DNA of 22,696 nt from CAYPJE01 sp964410945 (GTDB lineage: Bacteria > Fidelibacterota > Marinisomatia > Marinisomatales > TCS56). The first letter of the stretch is position 1. Each line of letters opens with the position of its first letter. This document shows, piece after piece, positions 1 to 8,006 of this stretch. The DNA is taken from NCBI GenBank assembly GCA_964410945.1, contig CAYPJE010000046.1:1-22696 (forward strand). Direction: 5' to 3'. Made by a program: the position numbers and the translations under genes. The notes beneath the pieces were generated by a model. It was given only the letters and a program-made list of their open reading frames with translations, did not search any database and had not been told where the DNA came from.

Positions 1-144
1 CAGTATGGCGGCCGAATTGTCGGTTGAACCATCATCAACAGCGATAATCTGTTTAGGCTCCGGCCGGGCATTCTTAACCCGCTGGATCAATTCGGCACAG
101 GTTTGTTCTTCATTGTAGATCGGAATAATTATAGTCAGAAACAA
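1..144 (-). CDS. Family 2 glycosyltransferase, N-terminal fragment
   Basis: Only the first 48 codons are inside the window; the gene continues past the left edge. The reverse strand reads LTIIIPIYNEEQTC near the start and later IIAVDDGSTDNSA. These are the first beta strand and the nucleotide-sugar-binding DDGSTD motif of GT-A fold family 2 glycosyltransferases. The spacing resembles dolichyl-phosphate-mannose synthase-like or other cytoplasmic polyprenyl-phosphate glycosyltransferases. An in-frame stop lies 8 codons upstream, and the only start codon between it and the conserved core is TTG at 144-142, with GAGG about 11 bases before it. Substrate specificity cannot be judged from this fragment. 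The family call is secure; the exact start is less so. Confidence 0.8.
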   Translation of the reverse strand, partial: MFLTIIIPIYNEEQTCAELIQRVKNARPEPKQIIAVDDGSTDNSAAIL

Positions 145-236
145 AGCAGGATTTACCTCTTACCAGATTATACGATGCCAATAAATTAGCAAATTAATGA
201 ATTACCTCTGGCATATTTTCTGATCTAAAATCGTGC

Positions 237-265
237 GTATATCCTGATCAGGCCAGTCTATATAC
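237..265. repeat. Nested palindrome in the GT2/tRNA intergenic region
   Basis: A perfect 10-bp palindrome CCTGATCAGG (243-252) is flanked by inverted hexamers GTATAT (237-242) and ATATAC (260-265). It lies in the 209-base gap between the divergent glycosyltransferase start and tRNA-Val. The symmetry suits a dimeric DNA-binding protein site, but no regulator or matching second site is visible. The rest of 145-353 holds no gene and no promoter I would defend. Confidence 0.3.
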
Positions 266-353
266 CTTAAGCAGCGTTATTGATTAGCTTCTCTCAACAG
301 CGTAAATTTGGTAGTCTATGGATGAACTGAAATTCCAATTAAATAAACATATC

Positions 354-427
354 GGGCGATTAGCTCAGCTGGTTAGAGTGCTGCGTTCACATCGCAGAGG
401 TCATCCGTTCGAGTCGGATATCGCCCA
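354..427 (+). tRNA. tRNA-Val (anticodon CAC)
   Basis: A complete cloverleaf can be folded by eye. The acceptor stem GGGCGAT pairs with ATCGCCC. The D arm is GCTC/GAGT with the usual AGCTGGTTA loop. The anticodon stem CTGCG/CGCAG encloses loop TTCACAT, giving anticodon CAC at 388-390, which reads GUG valine codons. The T arm is ATCCG/CGGAT with loop TTCGAGT, and the discriminator base is A427. CCA is not encoded and must be added by tRNA nucleotidyltransferase. The gene stands alone, with no neighbouring tRNAs. Confidence 0.95.
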
Positions 428-432
428 CGCAT

Positions 433-496
433 CCAATCAAATCTCGGGAGGTCAGGTTTGAGCTGCGCTTGTCCTATCTCCCAACAGTACGATTGG
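433..496 (+). other. Possible folded RNA segment downstream of tRNA-Val
   Basis: Six bases after the tRNA, CCAATC (433-438) can pair with GATTGG (491-496). Inside that, GGGAG (446-450) pairs with CTCCC (478-482), and AGG (454-456) with CCT (473-475). The result is a long irregular hairpin with internal loops. It could be a trailer structure of the tRNA transcript or part of a small RNA. No known family is recognised, and chance pairing is not excluded. Confidence 0.2.
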
Positions 497-514
497 CAAA
501 TAAATATTATTAGG

Positions 515-540
515 AATGCACCGTTTGGTGCATTTTTCAT
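515..540 (+). terminator. Rho-independent terminator after tRNA-Val
   Basis: ATGCACC (516-522), loop GTTT and GGTGCAT (527-533) form a 7-bp perfect stem followed by a T-rich tail (TTTTCATTTT). It would end the tRNA transcript just before the zinc-ribbon gene. It also contains an ATG at 516 that could be mistaken for that gene's start. Confidence 0.6.
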
Positions 541-557
541 TTTCCGACGAGGTGCTA

Positions 558-1259
558 ATGAGTGAATTGCAAAAATTAATTGAATTACAGAAAATTGACA
601 GTCAATTGCAGGAAATCCGGGATTTGCTGGGTGATTTGCCTACCAAGGTTGAGGAACTGCGGGCAGAGGAACAGACACTGGTGGATAATGTCAGCCAGGG
701 ACAGAACCGGTTGAAGGAGATTGAAGTAGAAATTAATAAAATCAAGCTGCTGACTGCCGAGCTGAACGAAAAAATTGATAAATACAAGAATCAGCTTTTT
801 AAGGTTACCAACAATAAGCAGTACGATGCCCTGATGCATGAGATTGATCATCTCAAGGAACAACTGGATCAGACGGAAACACAAGAGATCGAATTGCGCG
901 AGGAAAGGTCGCAGCTGGAAGAGACCACCAAGAGCCAGTCTGTGAACCTGGAATCCCTGCAAACCGATCTGCATGAGCGGATGCGCAAGCTGGAACAAAT
1001 GATCGCTGAAAACGATGAACAAAAGACGGAGCTGGAGCAACAGCGTACCGAGCAGGTAACAAAGATTTCGGTGTCTATCATGCGGCGCTACGATCGGATT
1101 GCGACTGCCCGCGACGGGGTAGCCGTTGTCAAACTGGGCAATGATGCCTGTGGCGGTTGTGGCTCCCGGGTTCCTCCGCAGATAGCAGCTGAGATAAAAG
1201 CCGGCAAAGGGATTCATTATTGCGACGTTTGCAGTCGCTTCCTGTATTGGACTGAATAA
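558..1259 (+). CDS. C4-type zinc-ribbon coiled-coil protein (COG1579/CT398-like)
   Basis: A 233-residue protein with two parts. The first ~175 residues are an almost unbroken charged coiled coil, read as an antiparallel helical hairpin (for example QLQEIRDLLGDLPTKVEELR). The C-terminal ~45 residues form a zinc ribbon with CGGCG and CDVC cysteine pairs and the family ending SRFLYW. Proteins of this family are widespread, cytoplasmic and poorly understood; the chlamydial member CT398/CdsZ binds sigma-54 and secretion components, which need not apply here. I place the start at ATG 558, preceded by GAGG at 549-552. The upstream in-frame ATG at 516 lies in the stem of a terminator hairpin. It is a single gene between that terminator and rnpB. 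Confidence 0.85.
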   Translation: MSELQKLIELQKIDSQLQEIRDLLGDLPTKVEELRAEEQTLVDNVSQGQNRLKEIEVEINKIKLLTAELNEKIDKYKNQLFKVTNNKQYDALMHEIDHLKEQLDQTETQEIELREERSQLEETTKSQSVNLESLQTDLHERMRKLEQMIAENDEQKTELEQQRTEQVTKISVSIMRRYDRIATARDGVAVVKLGNDACGGCGSRVPPQIAAEIKAGKGIHYCDVCSRFLYWTE

Positions 1260-1299
1260 AAAATTGCTCTTTTAAATGACTGAGCCGGTTGGGTGATCG

Positions 1300-1319
1300 C
1301 CCCGGCACTTGTGTCGGGG
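1300..1319 (+). repeat. rnpB palindrome copy 1 (P3 position)
   Basis: CCCCGGCACTTGTGTCGGGG forms the apical hairpin just before the GAGGAAAGTCC core, the position of helix P3. It differs from copy 2 by one base (G for A), which leaves a G-U pair in the stem. Confidence 0.85.
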
Positions 1320-1404
1320 AGGAAAGTCCGAGCACCGCAGGACAGGGTGCCTCCTAACGGGAGGAATCCGCAAGGATATGGAAAGTGCAGCAGAAAATAA
1401 ACCG

Positions 1405-1424
1405 CCCCGACACTTGTGTCGGGG
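1405..1424 (+). repeat. rnpB palindrome copy 2 (P12 position)
   Basis: CCCCGACACTTGTGTCGGGG lies between AAACCG and TAAGGGTGAAA, the conserved borders of the P10-P12 arm. It is a perfect stem with a two-base TT centre, in practice a four-base loop. Confidence 0.85.
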
Positions 1425-1615
1425 TAAGGGTGAAAAGGTGGTGTAAGAGACCACCAGTTGCGCTGGCAACAGCGCGAGCTTGTAAACCCCTCCCGGTGCA
1501 AGATCAAGTAGTCTCGAGACGTGGTCCGCGTCGTTAGTCATTAGTTTGGCATTCAGAGACGGGTAGGTCGCGTGAATCGGATCGCAAGGTTCGGTCCAGG
1601 TGAATGGTCACACAG

Positions 1616-1635
1616 TCCCGACACAAGTGTCGGGA
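1616..1635 (-). repeat. rnpB palindrome copy 3, inverted (P19 position)
   Basis: TCCCGACACAAGTGTCGGGA lies between the 3' strand of P2 and the ACAAAACTCGG core, where some bacterial RNase P RNAs have helix P19. Its reverse complement shares an identical 18-base core with copy 2, so this copy is in the opposite orientation. Confidence 0.85.
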
Positions 1636-1736
1636 TGGACAAAACTCGGCTTATAGACCGACTCAGTCAAATAATTTTTGTTTTATTAACCCCGGATTTT
1701 GAACGGTTCCATAATTAAATTAAACTGTTCCAATTG

Positions 1737-1766
1737 GTGACAATCGTGAAAAAAGCGTTATATTAT
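1737..1766 (+). promoter_or_regulatory. Candidate sigma-70 promoter abutting recJ
   Basis: GTGACA (1737-1742) and TATTAT (1761-1766) are separated by 18 bases; each hexamer matches consensus at 5 of 6 positions. Transcription would begin within a base or two of the recJ ATG at 1772. That fits the absence of a Shine-Dalgarno sequence there and would give a leaderless message. It is judged by eye only. Confidence 0.4.
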
Positions 1767-1771
1767 AACAA

Positions 1772-3481
1772 ATGAACTGGCACATCCTGGAACCCGATCC
1801 TGATCTGGTAAATCGTCTCAAATCTGAGTTCAAGACCACCACAATTATTGCCCGCGTGATGGCCAACCGCGGTATCAATTCACTGGAAAGTTCAAGAAAT
1901 TTCTTTTCCCCTGATCTGGAGCAGTTTCATGATCCGTTTTTACTCTGTGATTCTGAAAAAGCTGCTACATTAATCAAAGTCCATATCGAGGCTGGTAACC
2001 TGATTATCATTTTTGGCGATTATGATGTGGATGGCACTACCGCGGCATCAATGCTATTTCTGGCCCTGAAATCACTGGGAGCTGAAGTAGAGACTTATAT
2101 CCCAAACCGGGAACAGGAAGGCTATGGTCTGTCAAAAAAAGGCCTGGATTATGCCAAATCAGCGGGAGCCAAACTGTTAATTACCTGTGACTGTGGAATT
2201 AACGCTTTTAGTGAGGTTGAATATGCCACCAGCCTGGGACTGGAGGTAGTAATAACCGATCATCATACCCCTGATCAGACGCTTCCGGACGCCCAGGCGA
2301 TTGTTAATCCAAAGCGCAGGGATTGCCCCTATCCGTTTACTGGCTTAAGTGGTGGCGGTGTAGCTTACAAACTGGTAATCGCGTTGAATTCGCTGATGGG
2401 ACGGCCTTCGGAAGACATGCATGAATACCTGGATTTGATAACACTGGGAACGGCCGCCGATATGGTTCCAATCCTGGACGAAAATCGATCCATTGTTTAC
2501 CACGGCCTCCAATTAATACAAAATTCGACCCGTCCCGGACTGAAAGCATTGTTGGCCAAGTCAAATCTACGGAATGGATCACTGACCGTTGGGCAAATTG
2601 TATTCTGGCTGGCCCCCAGGATAAATGCTGCCGGGCGACTGGGGGATGCCAATCGCTCCGTTGAGTTGCTGACTACCAAAGACAAGAAAAGAGCTGAGTT
2701 TCTGGCCGGTGAGTTGGATCAGGAGAACCAGCGCCGCCAGTTGATCCAGCAGGAAGTGGTCGATGATGCCCTGCGGATGGTCAATTCCCGGATCGATTTG
2801 AATCGGGACAAGGCGGTTGTGCTGTCCGGACATAACTGGCATCCCGGAGTGGTTGGAATTGTCGCTTCCCGAATTAAGGAGGAATTCAATCGTCCGGCGG
2901 TGATCGTCAGTTTCGATGAAAATGGAATGGGCAAAGGATCGGCTCGCAGTATCAAAGAATTTGACTTGTATGAAGCACTGTCGGCAACGCGGCAGTATCT
3001 GGATGGCTATGGCGGGCATCCCATGGCGGCCGGTTTAACGGTTACCGAGGATAAGTTTGAAAATTTCAGCAAGGCCTTCACTAAATACGCCAATGAAAAA
3101 ATTGAAGACCAAAGCCTGATACCGTCGATTGTTGTCGATGGCGTTATGGATTTGAATGATATTACACCACGTTTCATGGAATTTCTGGAAAAGCTGGGGC
3201 CCTACGGACCTGGTAATATGCGCCCGAAATTCGCGGCGCGCGGGCTGACGATTGCCGGTCATCCCCGGGTGATTGGTAATGGTGATCATCTGCGTTTCAG
3301 GGTCCGTCAAGGCCGCACTTTGTTCGATGCGATAGCTTTCAATCAGGCCCGCGAATATGAGAAACTGATCACCGGATTACCGATTGATATGGCTTTTGTT
3401 GTGGAAACCAATGAATGGCAGGGACAAAAATTTATCCAACTAAATGTGCGCAATATTAAAAGATCGGGAGAGGACGAATGA
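1772..3481 (+). CDS. recJ: Single-stranded-DNA-specific exonuclease RecJ
   Basis: A 569-residue cytoplasmic 5'-3' single-strand DNA exonuclease that acts in recombination, mismatch and base-excision repair. The length is typical (E. coli 577). The DHH-family motifs appear in order: FGDYDVDG (metal-binding D83, D85 and D87), TCDCG near 135, TDHH (D163-H165), then NAAGRLGDA. The DHHA1 part follows, with HPGVVGIVASR, GKGSARS and GGHPMAAGL (H416). The C-terminal ~110 residues match the RecJ OB domain (GPYGPGNMRPKF). The start has no ribosome-binding site and sits beside a candidate promoter. Its TGA overlaps the fabH start in an ATGA junction, so the two are probably translationally coupled. It leads the + strand run down to mazG. 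Confidence 0.95.
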   Translation: MNWHILEPDPDLVNRLKSEFKTTTIIARVMANRGINSLESSRNFFSPDLEQFHDPFLLCDSEKAATLIKVHIEAGNLIIIFGDYDVDGTTAASMLFLALKSLGAEVETYIPNREQEGYGLSKKGLDYAKSAGAKLLITCDCGINAFSEVEYATSLGLEVVITDHHTPDQTLPDAQAIVNPKRRDCPYPFTGLSGGGVAYKLVIALNSLMGRPSEDMHEYLDLITLGTAADMVPILDENRSIVYHGLQLIQNSTRPGLKALLAKSNLRNGSLTVGQIVFWLAPRINAAGRLGDANRSVELLTTKDKKRAEFLAGELDQENQRRQLIQQEVVDDALRMVNSRIDLNRDKAVVLSGHNWHPGVVGIVASRIKEEFNRPAVIVSFDENGMGKGSARSIKEFDLYEALSATRQYLDGYGGHPMAAGLTVTEDKFENFSKAFTKYANEKIEDQSLIPSIVVDGVMDLNDITPRFMEFLEKLGPYGPGNMRPKFAARGLTIAGHPRVIGNGDHLRFRVRQGRTLFDAIAFNQAREYEKLITGLPIDMAFVVETNEWQGQKFIQLNVRNIKRSGEDE

Positions 3482-4470
3482 TACGTACTAAAATTGCCGG
3501 TATCGGTCATTATGTACCGGAAAATGTTGTTACCAATTTTGATTTGATGGAAAAAATGGATACCAGCAATGAATGGATCATTGAGCGCAGCGGAATTGAA
3601 GAACGGCGTTATGTCAGCGAAGGGCAGGGAACCTCGGAAATGGGAACCGAAGCTGCCCGCAAGGCGATCGACATGGCCGGAATCGCTGTAGAAGAAGTAG
3701 ACCTGATAATCTGCGCTACTATCAGCTCGGATTATTTTTTCCCGGGTTCGGCTTTTCAGATTCAGGCCCAGCTGGGGTTAACCGGAATCGGTGCTTTTGA
3801 TATTAAGGTGGCCTGTTCCGGCTTTGTCTATGGCCTGTCGATTGCCGATCAATTTGTTAAAACAGGACAGTATAAAAATATATTGCTGGTAGGTGCGGAA
3901 GTTCAATCCAATGCTCTGAATATGTCAAATGAGGGCCGCGATATGGCAGTACTGTTTGGTGATGGCGCCGGAGCGGCGATTTTGCAGCCCAGTAAAGATG
4001 ACAGCGGTATTCTGTCCTCGCATCTACACGCCGACGGTAATTTTACCAAAGAGTTGTGGGCTGAGGTTCCATCCTGCCGTCTCAAACCGCATATCAGCCA
4101 TGAGCTGATGGATGAAGGCCGTCACTTCCCGCAGATGAACGGACGAGAAGTTTTCCGGAATGCGGTTGTCAAATTTCCAGCGGTAATAAAGGAAGCGCTG
4201 GAAGCCAATAACCTGGCGGTAGAGGATATTACCCAGATTATTCCACACCAGGCCAACCTGAGAATTACCCAGGCCGTTGCCAAACGGCTGGGCATTGGGA
4301 TGGATCAGGTGTACAGTAATATCCACAGGTATGGGAATACCACAGCCGCATCGATTCCGATTGCCATGTCTGATGCGCTGGCCGAGGGGAAATTTAAACG
4401 GGGGGATTACCTGATCCTGGCCTCATTCGGAGCCGGTTTTTCCTGGGGTGCCGTGGCCCTGAAATGGTAG
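3478..4470 (+). CDS. fabH: 3-oxoacyl-[acyl-carrier-protein] synthase III (KAS III)
   Basis: A 330-residue condensing enzyme that starts type II fatty-acid synthesis by joining an acyl-CoA primer to malonyl-ACP. The catalytic triad is visible: Cys113 in KVACSGF, His257 in IIPHQAN and Asn287 in RYGNTTAASIP. The glycine-rich GDGAGAAIL and C-terminal SFGAGFSWG motifs are also present. Length is near the family norm (about 317-330), with a slightly long segment before His257. The ATG overlaps the recJ stop and is preceded by GGGAGAGG. Primer preference (acetyl or branched) cannot be read from the sequence. An acyl-CoA dehydrogenase gene follows after 57 bases, so the pair may be coexpressed, but a direct metabolic link is inference. 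Confidence 0.95.
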   Translation: MIRTKIAGIGHYVPENVVTNFDLMEKMDTSNEWIIERSGIEERRYVSEGQGTSEMGTEAARKAIDMAGIAVEEVDLIICATISSDYFFPGSAFQIQAQLGLTGIGAFDIKVACSGFVYGLSIADQFVKTGQYKNILLVGAEVQSNALNMSNEGRDMAVLFGDGAGAAILQPSKDDSGILSSHLHADGNFTKELWAEVPSCRLKPHISHELMDEGRHFPQMNGREVFRNAVVKFPAVIKEALEANNLAVEDITQIIPHQANLRITQAVAKRLGIGMDQVYSNIHRYGNTTAASIPIAMSDALAEGKFKRGDYLILASFGAGFSWGAVALKW

Positions 4471-4527
4471 TATTTATCTAATAAAAAATATTAATGATGG
4501 ATATCAAACAAATGAGAGGGACATTTG

Positions 4528-5682
4528 ATGGATAATTTATTTTTTAACGATGAACACCAGATGCTGATTGAAATGGTCAGTGATTTTGCCGCTTCCGAAG
4601 TTGAACCGGTGGCGCGTGAATTGGATGCTGAAGGGCGTTTTCCGCAGGAACTGGTGGAACAAATGGGTGAGCTGGGTTTGATGGGAATACCTGTACCGGA
4701 GGAATATGGTGGTGCCGGGATGGATTGCATCGCATATGTGGCTGCAATAATTGAATTAGCCAAGGCCGATGCTTCCGTGGCGATTACCATGGCAGCCCAC
4801 ACATCACTGGGAACAATGCCGATAGTTATTGCCGGAACGGAGGAGCAAAAACAAAAATATGTCCCCAAACTGGCCTCCGGTGAAATGCTGGGTGCCTTCG
4901 GGCTTACCGAACCGGGAGCCGGGAGTGATGCCGGAGCAACCAAGACCACAGCTGTCAGGGATGGTGATGAATATATCATAAATGGCAGTAAAATATTCAT
5001 TACCAATGCCGGACGGGCAGGTATCCTGAACCTCACGACTCAGATCATCGAAGATGGTGAAAACCGGGGCATTGGTGCCTTTATTGTTCCAACTGACACA
5101 GCGGGTATGGTTATCAGTCCGCCTGAGAAAAAGATGGGCTGGAAAGCCAGTGATACCAGGGAAATATCTTTTGAGGATATGCGCGTTCCGGCAGAAAACA
5201 TGCTGGGTAACCCGGCTGGTGGCTTCAAGACCTTCCTGAAAACATTGACCGGTGGACGAATTTCAATCGGAGCCATGGCGGTCGGTACTGCCGAAGGTGC
5301 TTACCGGAAAGCGCTCCAATATTCCACCGAACGGGAAGCCTTTGGAAAACCGATTCATAAATTCCAGGGTGTTTCATTCAAACTGGCGGATATGGCAACG
5401 GAAATTGAAGCGGCCAAACTGCTGGTATACCACGCCGCCTGGCTGAAGGATCAGGGGAAGGATGTAACCAAGGAAGCTGCCATGGCCAAGCTGTTCGCCA
5501 GTGAAACAGCCATGCGTGTCACTACCGATGCAATTCAGGTTCATGGTGGTTACGGTTATGTGAAAGAATATGATGTCGAACGCTTTTTCCGTGATGCCAA
5601 GGTACTTGAAATTGGTGAAGGGACCAGTGAGATACAGCGCTTAATTATCGCCCGTGAGATTATAAATTCGATTCAGAATTAA
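4528..5682 (+). CDS. Acyl-CoA dehydrogenase (short/medium-chain type)
   Basis: A 384-residue FAD enzyme that oxidises acyl-CoA to trans-2-enoyl-CoA, passing electrons to electron-transfer flavoprotein. Family signatures run along the protein: GLTEPGAGSDA (flavin and substrate region), then KMGWKASDT, and QVHGGYGYVKEY. The catalytic base is Glu364 in EIGEGTSEIQR, the usual place for short- and medium-chain enzymes; Gly precedes it where many have Tyr. Start chosen at ATG 4528, with GAGAGGG seven bases upstream; a TTG at 4525 is adjacent but less likely. The stop TAA shares its last base with the next ATG (TAATG). The exact substrate (butyryl-, isovaleryl- or branched acyl-CoA) is not determinable here. 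Confidence 0.92.
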   Translation: MDNLFFNDEHQMLIEMVSDFAASEVEPVARELDAEGRFPQELVEQMGELGLMGIPVPEEYGGAGMDCIAYVAAIIELAKADASVAITMAAHTSLGTMPIVIAGTEEQKQKYVPKLASGEMLGAFGLTEPGAGSDAGATKTTAVRDGDEYIINGSKIFITNAGRAGILNLTTQIIEDGENRGIGAFIVPTDTAGMVISPPEKKMGWKASDTREISFEDMRVPAENMLGNPAGGFKTFLKTLTGGRISIGAMAVGTAEGAYRKALQYSTEREAFGKPIHKFQGVSFKLADMATEIEAAKLLVYHAAWLKDQGKDVTKEAAMAKLFASETAMRVTTDAIQVHGGYGYVKEYDVERFFRDAKVLEIGEGTSEIQRLIIAREIINSIQN

Positions 5683-8006
5683 TGCGAAAAAAACAATCAA
5701 AATTTAGAACCAGGGTAACCAATTTAAGGAAATGGATCAGCACTTTCCGCCTCCAGTTGATAACGATGGGTTGTCTGGTGCTGGCCCTGTCTTTCCTTTT
5801 CCCTGGCGGGAGTTCGCTCAAGTATAAATACCAATTGGATGATATTGCCCCGGTAGAAATCATCGCACCGTTTGATTTCCACATCCTGGTGGAGGAGGAT
5901 CGGCTTCAGGATGATCTGGATGAGGCGGTAAAGTCCGAACCGTTCCTGTTTGTACGTAACCAGGAAGTCGTCGATAACCGAGTGGCTGCAATAACCGAAT
6001 TCTTCAATCTCTCCGAGCAGCTCCGGTTAGCCCGTCAACAATTACAGCGTTCCAAGGACCTGATGTTCAGATACCGCTATACCAAACGCTACGAAGAAAC
6101 CAAAAGCATGGTCACAACCGACAGCGCCGCCCTGGCCATTCAATGGGAACAATATTCCGAGCGCTATCCATTTGTGGTTGATAATGACTACTGGAACCTG
6201 TTTCTGGAGCCTGTCGATGGTGCCGGACCCCAGTATAATCTTGAGCAATTCAGAAACGAGGTCATCCAGGTCTGCCGCCATCGCTGGGCGGAAGGAATCT
6301 ATGACATTTCCCGCTCCGATATCATCAGCTACGAGGTAGCCATAAGCAGTGGCGATGTCCCGGTTCTGGCCCGGCCGATTGATTATAATGACCTGGAAGC
6401 GGCCTGGCAGAAAGCAAAAGCTGATATCGTGAAACAGTACATGGAGGAAAATGACAGCCGTCGGATATTGGCAGACGAGCTGGTTGTTGAATTCATGAAA
6501 CCCAATCTGATCTATGACCGGGAAACAACCGAGCGGCGCCAGGAAGAACGGAAAAAAAGGGTCCCGCTGTTCCGGGGAATGGTAAAAGAAGGCGAACGGA
6601 TTGTTGATGAAAAAGACCGTATAACCAGCGATGTATTACAGAAACTGAATTCCCTGGCGGCGGCTATTGATCAGAAGGAGCGGATGGAACGGGGAATTGA
6701 TGTGGTCCTCAATTTCCTTGGGCGCATGCTGGTGGTCGGGGTGATTGTATCATTTTATTTCACCTTTTTACTGACCTACCGCAAAGACGTTTTTTCCAAG
6801 TGGCGTCTGGTTCTGTTAATGTCGTTGATATTTCTGGTAGAGCATGCTTTGGCCTATCTGTTTATCGTGCAGTTCAATATTTCAGAATACCTGATTCCGG
6901 TTGCCGTCGCGGCCATGGTAATAACTATCCTGTTTGATGCCCGAATCGGATTTATGGCCGCTACTTCGATTGCCATGCTCAGTGGTATCATCATGGGCAA
7001 TAACCTCGATTTTGTGATCGTTTCCCTGTTCCAGTCCTCAGCGGCCGTATATGCAGTGCGGCGCCTGCGTACCCGTGGACAAATATTCACGGCAATCTTT
7101 GTTTTAAGTTTAGCCAGCTTGCTGGTTGTACTGGCGATGGGTCTGTTCAAATCCCATGCCTGGCCCAGTGTGGGGCAGGATATTCTTTACCTGCTGGGGA
7201 TATCGATCTTATCGCCGATCGTAACGTACGGACTGGTCGGACTGATGGAAATCGGATTTGATATCACCACCGATCTGACACTGCTGGAATTATCAGATTT
7301 CAACCATCCTCTGCTGAAACGCCTGCAGCAGGAAGCTAACGGTACTTTCAATCACAGTGTTGTTGTCGGTAACCTGGCTGAGTCCTGTGCCAATGCCATT
7401 GGCGCCCGGTCGCTGTTAAGCCGGGTAGGGGCATATTACCACGATATCGGTAAGATGCTGCGACCGGAATATTTTATCGAGAACCAGTTTATGGGTGAGA
7501 ATAAACATGACTCCCTGACCCCGGTGATGAGCGCCAAGATCGTCCGGAATCATGTCAAGGATGGTCTGGAACTGGCCGACGAGTATGATTTGCCGCTGGT
7601 AGTCCGTGATTTCATACCCATGCATCACGGCAATATGCGGATCGAATATTTTTATCACCGCGCGGTTGAGGAAGCCGATGATCCCAAGGATGTCGATGAA
7701 AGCGCTTACCGGTATCCCGGCCCGAAACCAAACACCAAGGAAACCGGAATTATTATGATCTGTGAAGCAGTGGAAGCTGCCGTCCGGTCATTGAAGAAAC
7801 CGGATGTATTCAAGGTTCAGGACGTTATAGATAAAATTATCGCCAAACGCCTATCCGACGGTCAATTGGATGATTGTCCGCTGACGATGCAGGATCTGCA
7901 GCTGATTAAAGGCGAAATTAATGGTACTTCCGGAATGTTGCCGGTTATCCGTGGAATTTATCATATCCGGGTGGAATATCCGGAGGATGAAAAAGCCGAA
8001 GCATGA
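5682..8006 (+). CDS. 7TM-HD family phosphohydrolase (PgpH-type c-di-AMP phosphodiesterase)
   Basis: A 774-residue membrane protein. Residues ~24-41 form an N-terminal membrane helix. About 300 residues follow outside the membrane, matching the 7TMR-HDED domain. A cluster of membrane helices spans ~349-526 (7TMR-HD), and a cytoplasmic HD domain covers ~550-700. HD metal ligands are visible: His558 (FNHSVVV), His587-Asp588 (YYHDIGKM) and His648-His649 (PMHHGNM). Characterised members such as Listeria PgpH hydrolyse cyclic di-AMP; activity here is inferred from family. The start overlaps the preceding stop by one base and has no clear Shine-Dalgarno, suggesting coupled translation. Its TGA overlaps the ybeY ATG. 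The pgpH-ybeY pairing is common in bacteria and supports both calls. Confidence 0.9.
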   Translation: MRKKQSKFRTRVTNLRKWISTFRLQLITMGCLVLALSFLFPGGSSLKYKYQLDDIAPVEIIAPFDFHILVEEDRLQDDLDEAVKSEPFLFVRNQEVVDNRVAAITEFFNLSEQLRLARQQLQRSKDLMFRYRYTKRYEETKSMVTTDSAALAIQWEQYSERYPFVVDNDYWNLFLEPVDGAGPQYNLEQFRNEVIQVCRHRWAEGIYDISRSDIISYEVAISSGDVPVLARPIDYNDLEAAWQKAKADIVKQYMEENDSRRILADELVVEFMKPNLIYDRETTERRQEERKKRVPLFRGMVKEGERIVDEKDRITSDVLQKLNSLAAAIDQKERMERGIDVVLNFLGRMLVVGVIVSFYFTFLLTYRKDVFSKWRLVLLMSLIFLVEHALAYLFIVQFNISEYLIPVAVAAMVITILFDARIGFMAATSIAMLSGIIMGNNLDFVIVSLFQSSAAVYAVRRLRTRGQIFTAIFVLSLASLLVVLAMGLFKSHAWPSVGQDILYLLGISILSPIVTYGLVGLMEIGFDITTDLTLLELSDFNHPLLKRLQQEANGTFNHSVVVGNLAESCANAIGARSLLSRVGAYYHDIGKMLRPEYFIENQFMGENKHDSLTPVMSAKIVRNHVKDGLELADEYDLPLVVRDFIPMHHGNMRIEYFYHRAVEEADDPKDVDESAYRYPGPKPNTKETGIIMICEAVEAAVRSLKKPDVFKVQDVIDKIIAKRLSDGQLDDCPLTMQDLQLIKGEINGTSGMLPVIRGIYHIRVEYPEDEKAEA

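Larger units (their letters stand above)
1278..1668 (+). ncRNA. rnpB: RNase P RNA, bacterial type A
   Basis: This is the catalytic RNA of RNase P, which removes 5' leaders from tRNA precursors. The conserved 5' core GAGGAAAGTCCGAGC follows the first hairpin. GGTAAGGGTGAAAAGGTGG and GGTAAGAG-like blocks lie mid-gene. The 3' core is ACAAAACTCGGCTTAT, close to the usual ACAGAACCCGGCTTAT. The ends GACTGAGCCGGTT and GACCGACTCAGTC pair as helix P1, setting the limits to within a few bases. P2 strands are near 1293-1298 and 1606-1611. A T-rich stretch after P1 (1671-1685) may terminate it. The variable hairpins at the P3, P12 and P19 positions all carry the same palindrome, described separately. No clear promoter was found, so it could be cotranscribed with the zinc-ribbon gene 18 bases upstream. 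Confidence 0.95.

Noticed and set aside
516..557. Longer N-terminus of the zinc-ribbon protein from ATG 516
   Set aside because: The ATG and next codons lie in a terminator hairpin, the added residues (MHRLVHFSFSDEVL) do not fit the family, and ATG 558 has a good GAGG site.
585..1217. 210-codon reverse-strand frame
   Set aside because: It lies entirely antisense to the zinc-ribbon gene. Its Leu/Gln-rich product mirrors the coiled-coil codons, and no motif or start signal supports it.
1300..1635. CRISPR array from the repeated palindrome
   Set aside because: The three copies differ in orientation and have unequal spacing. They are embedded in conserved RNase P RNA sequence, and no cas gene is present.
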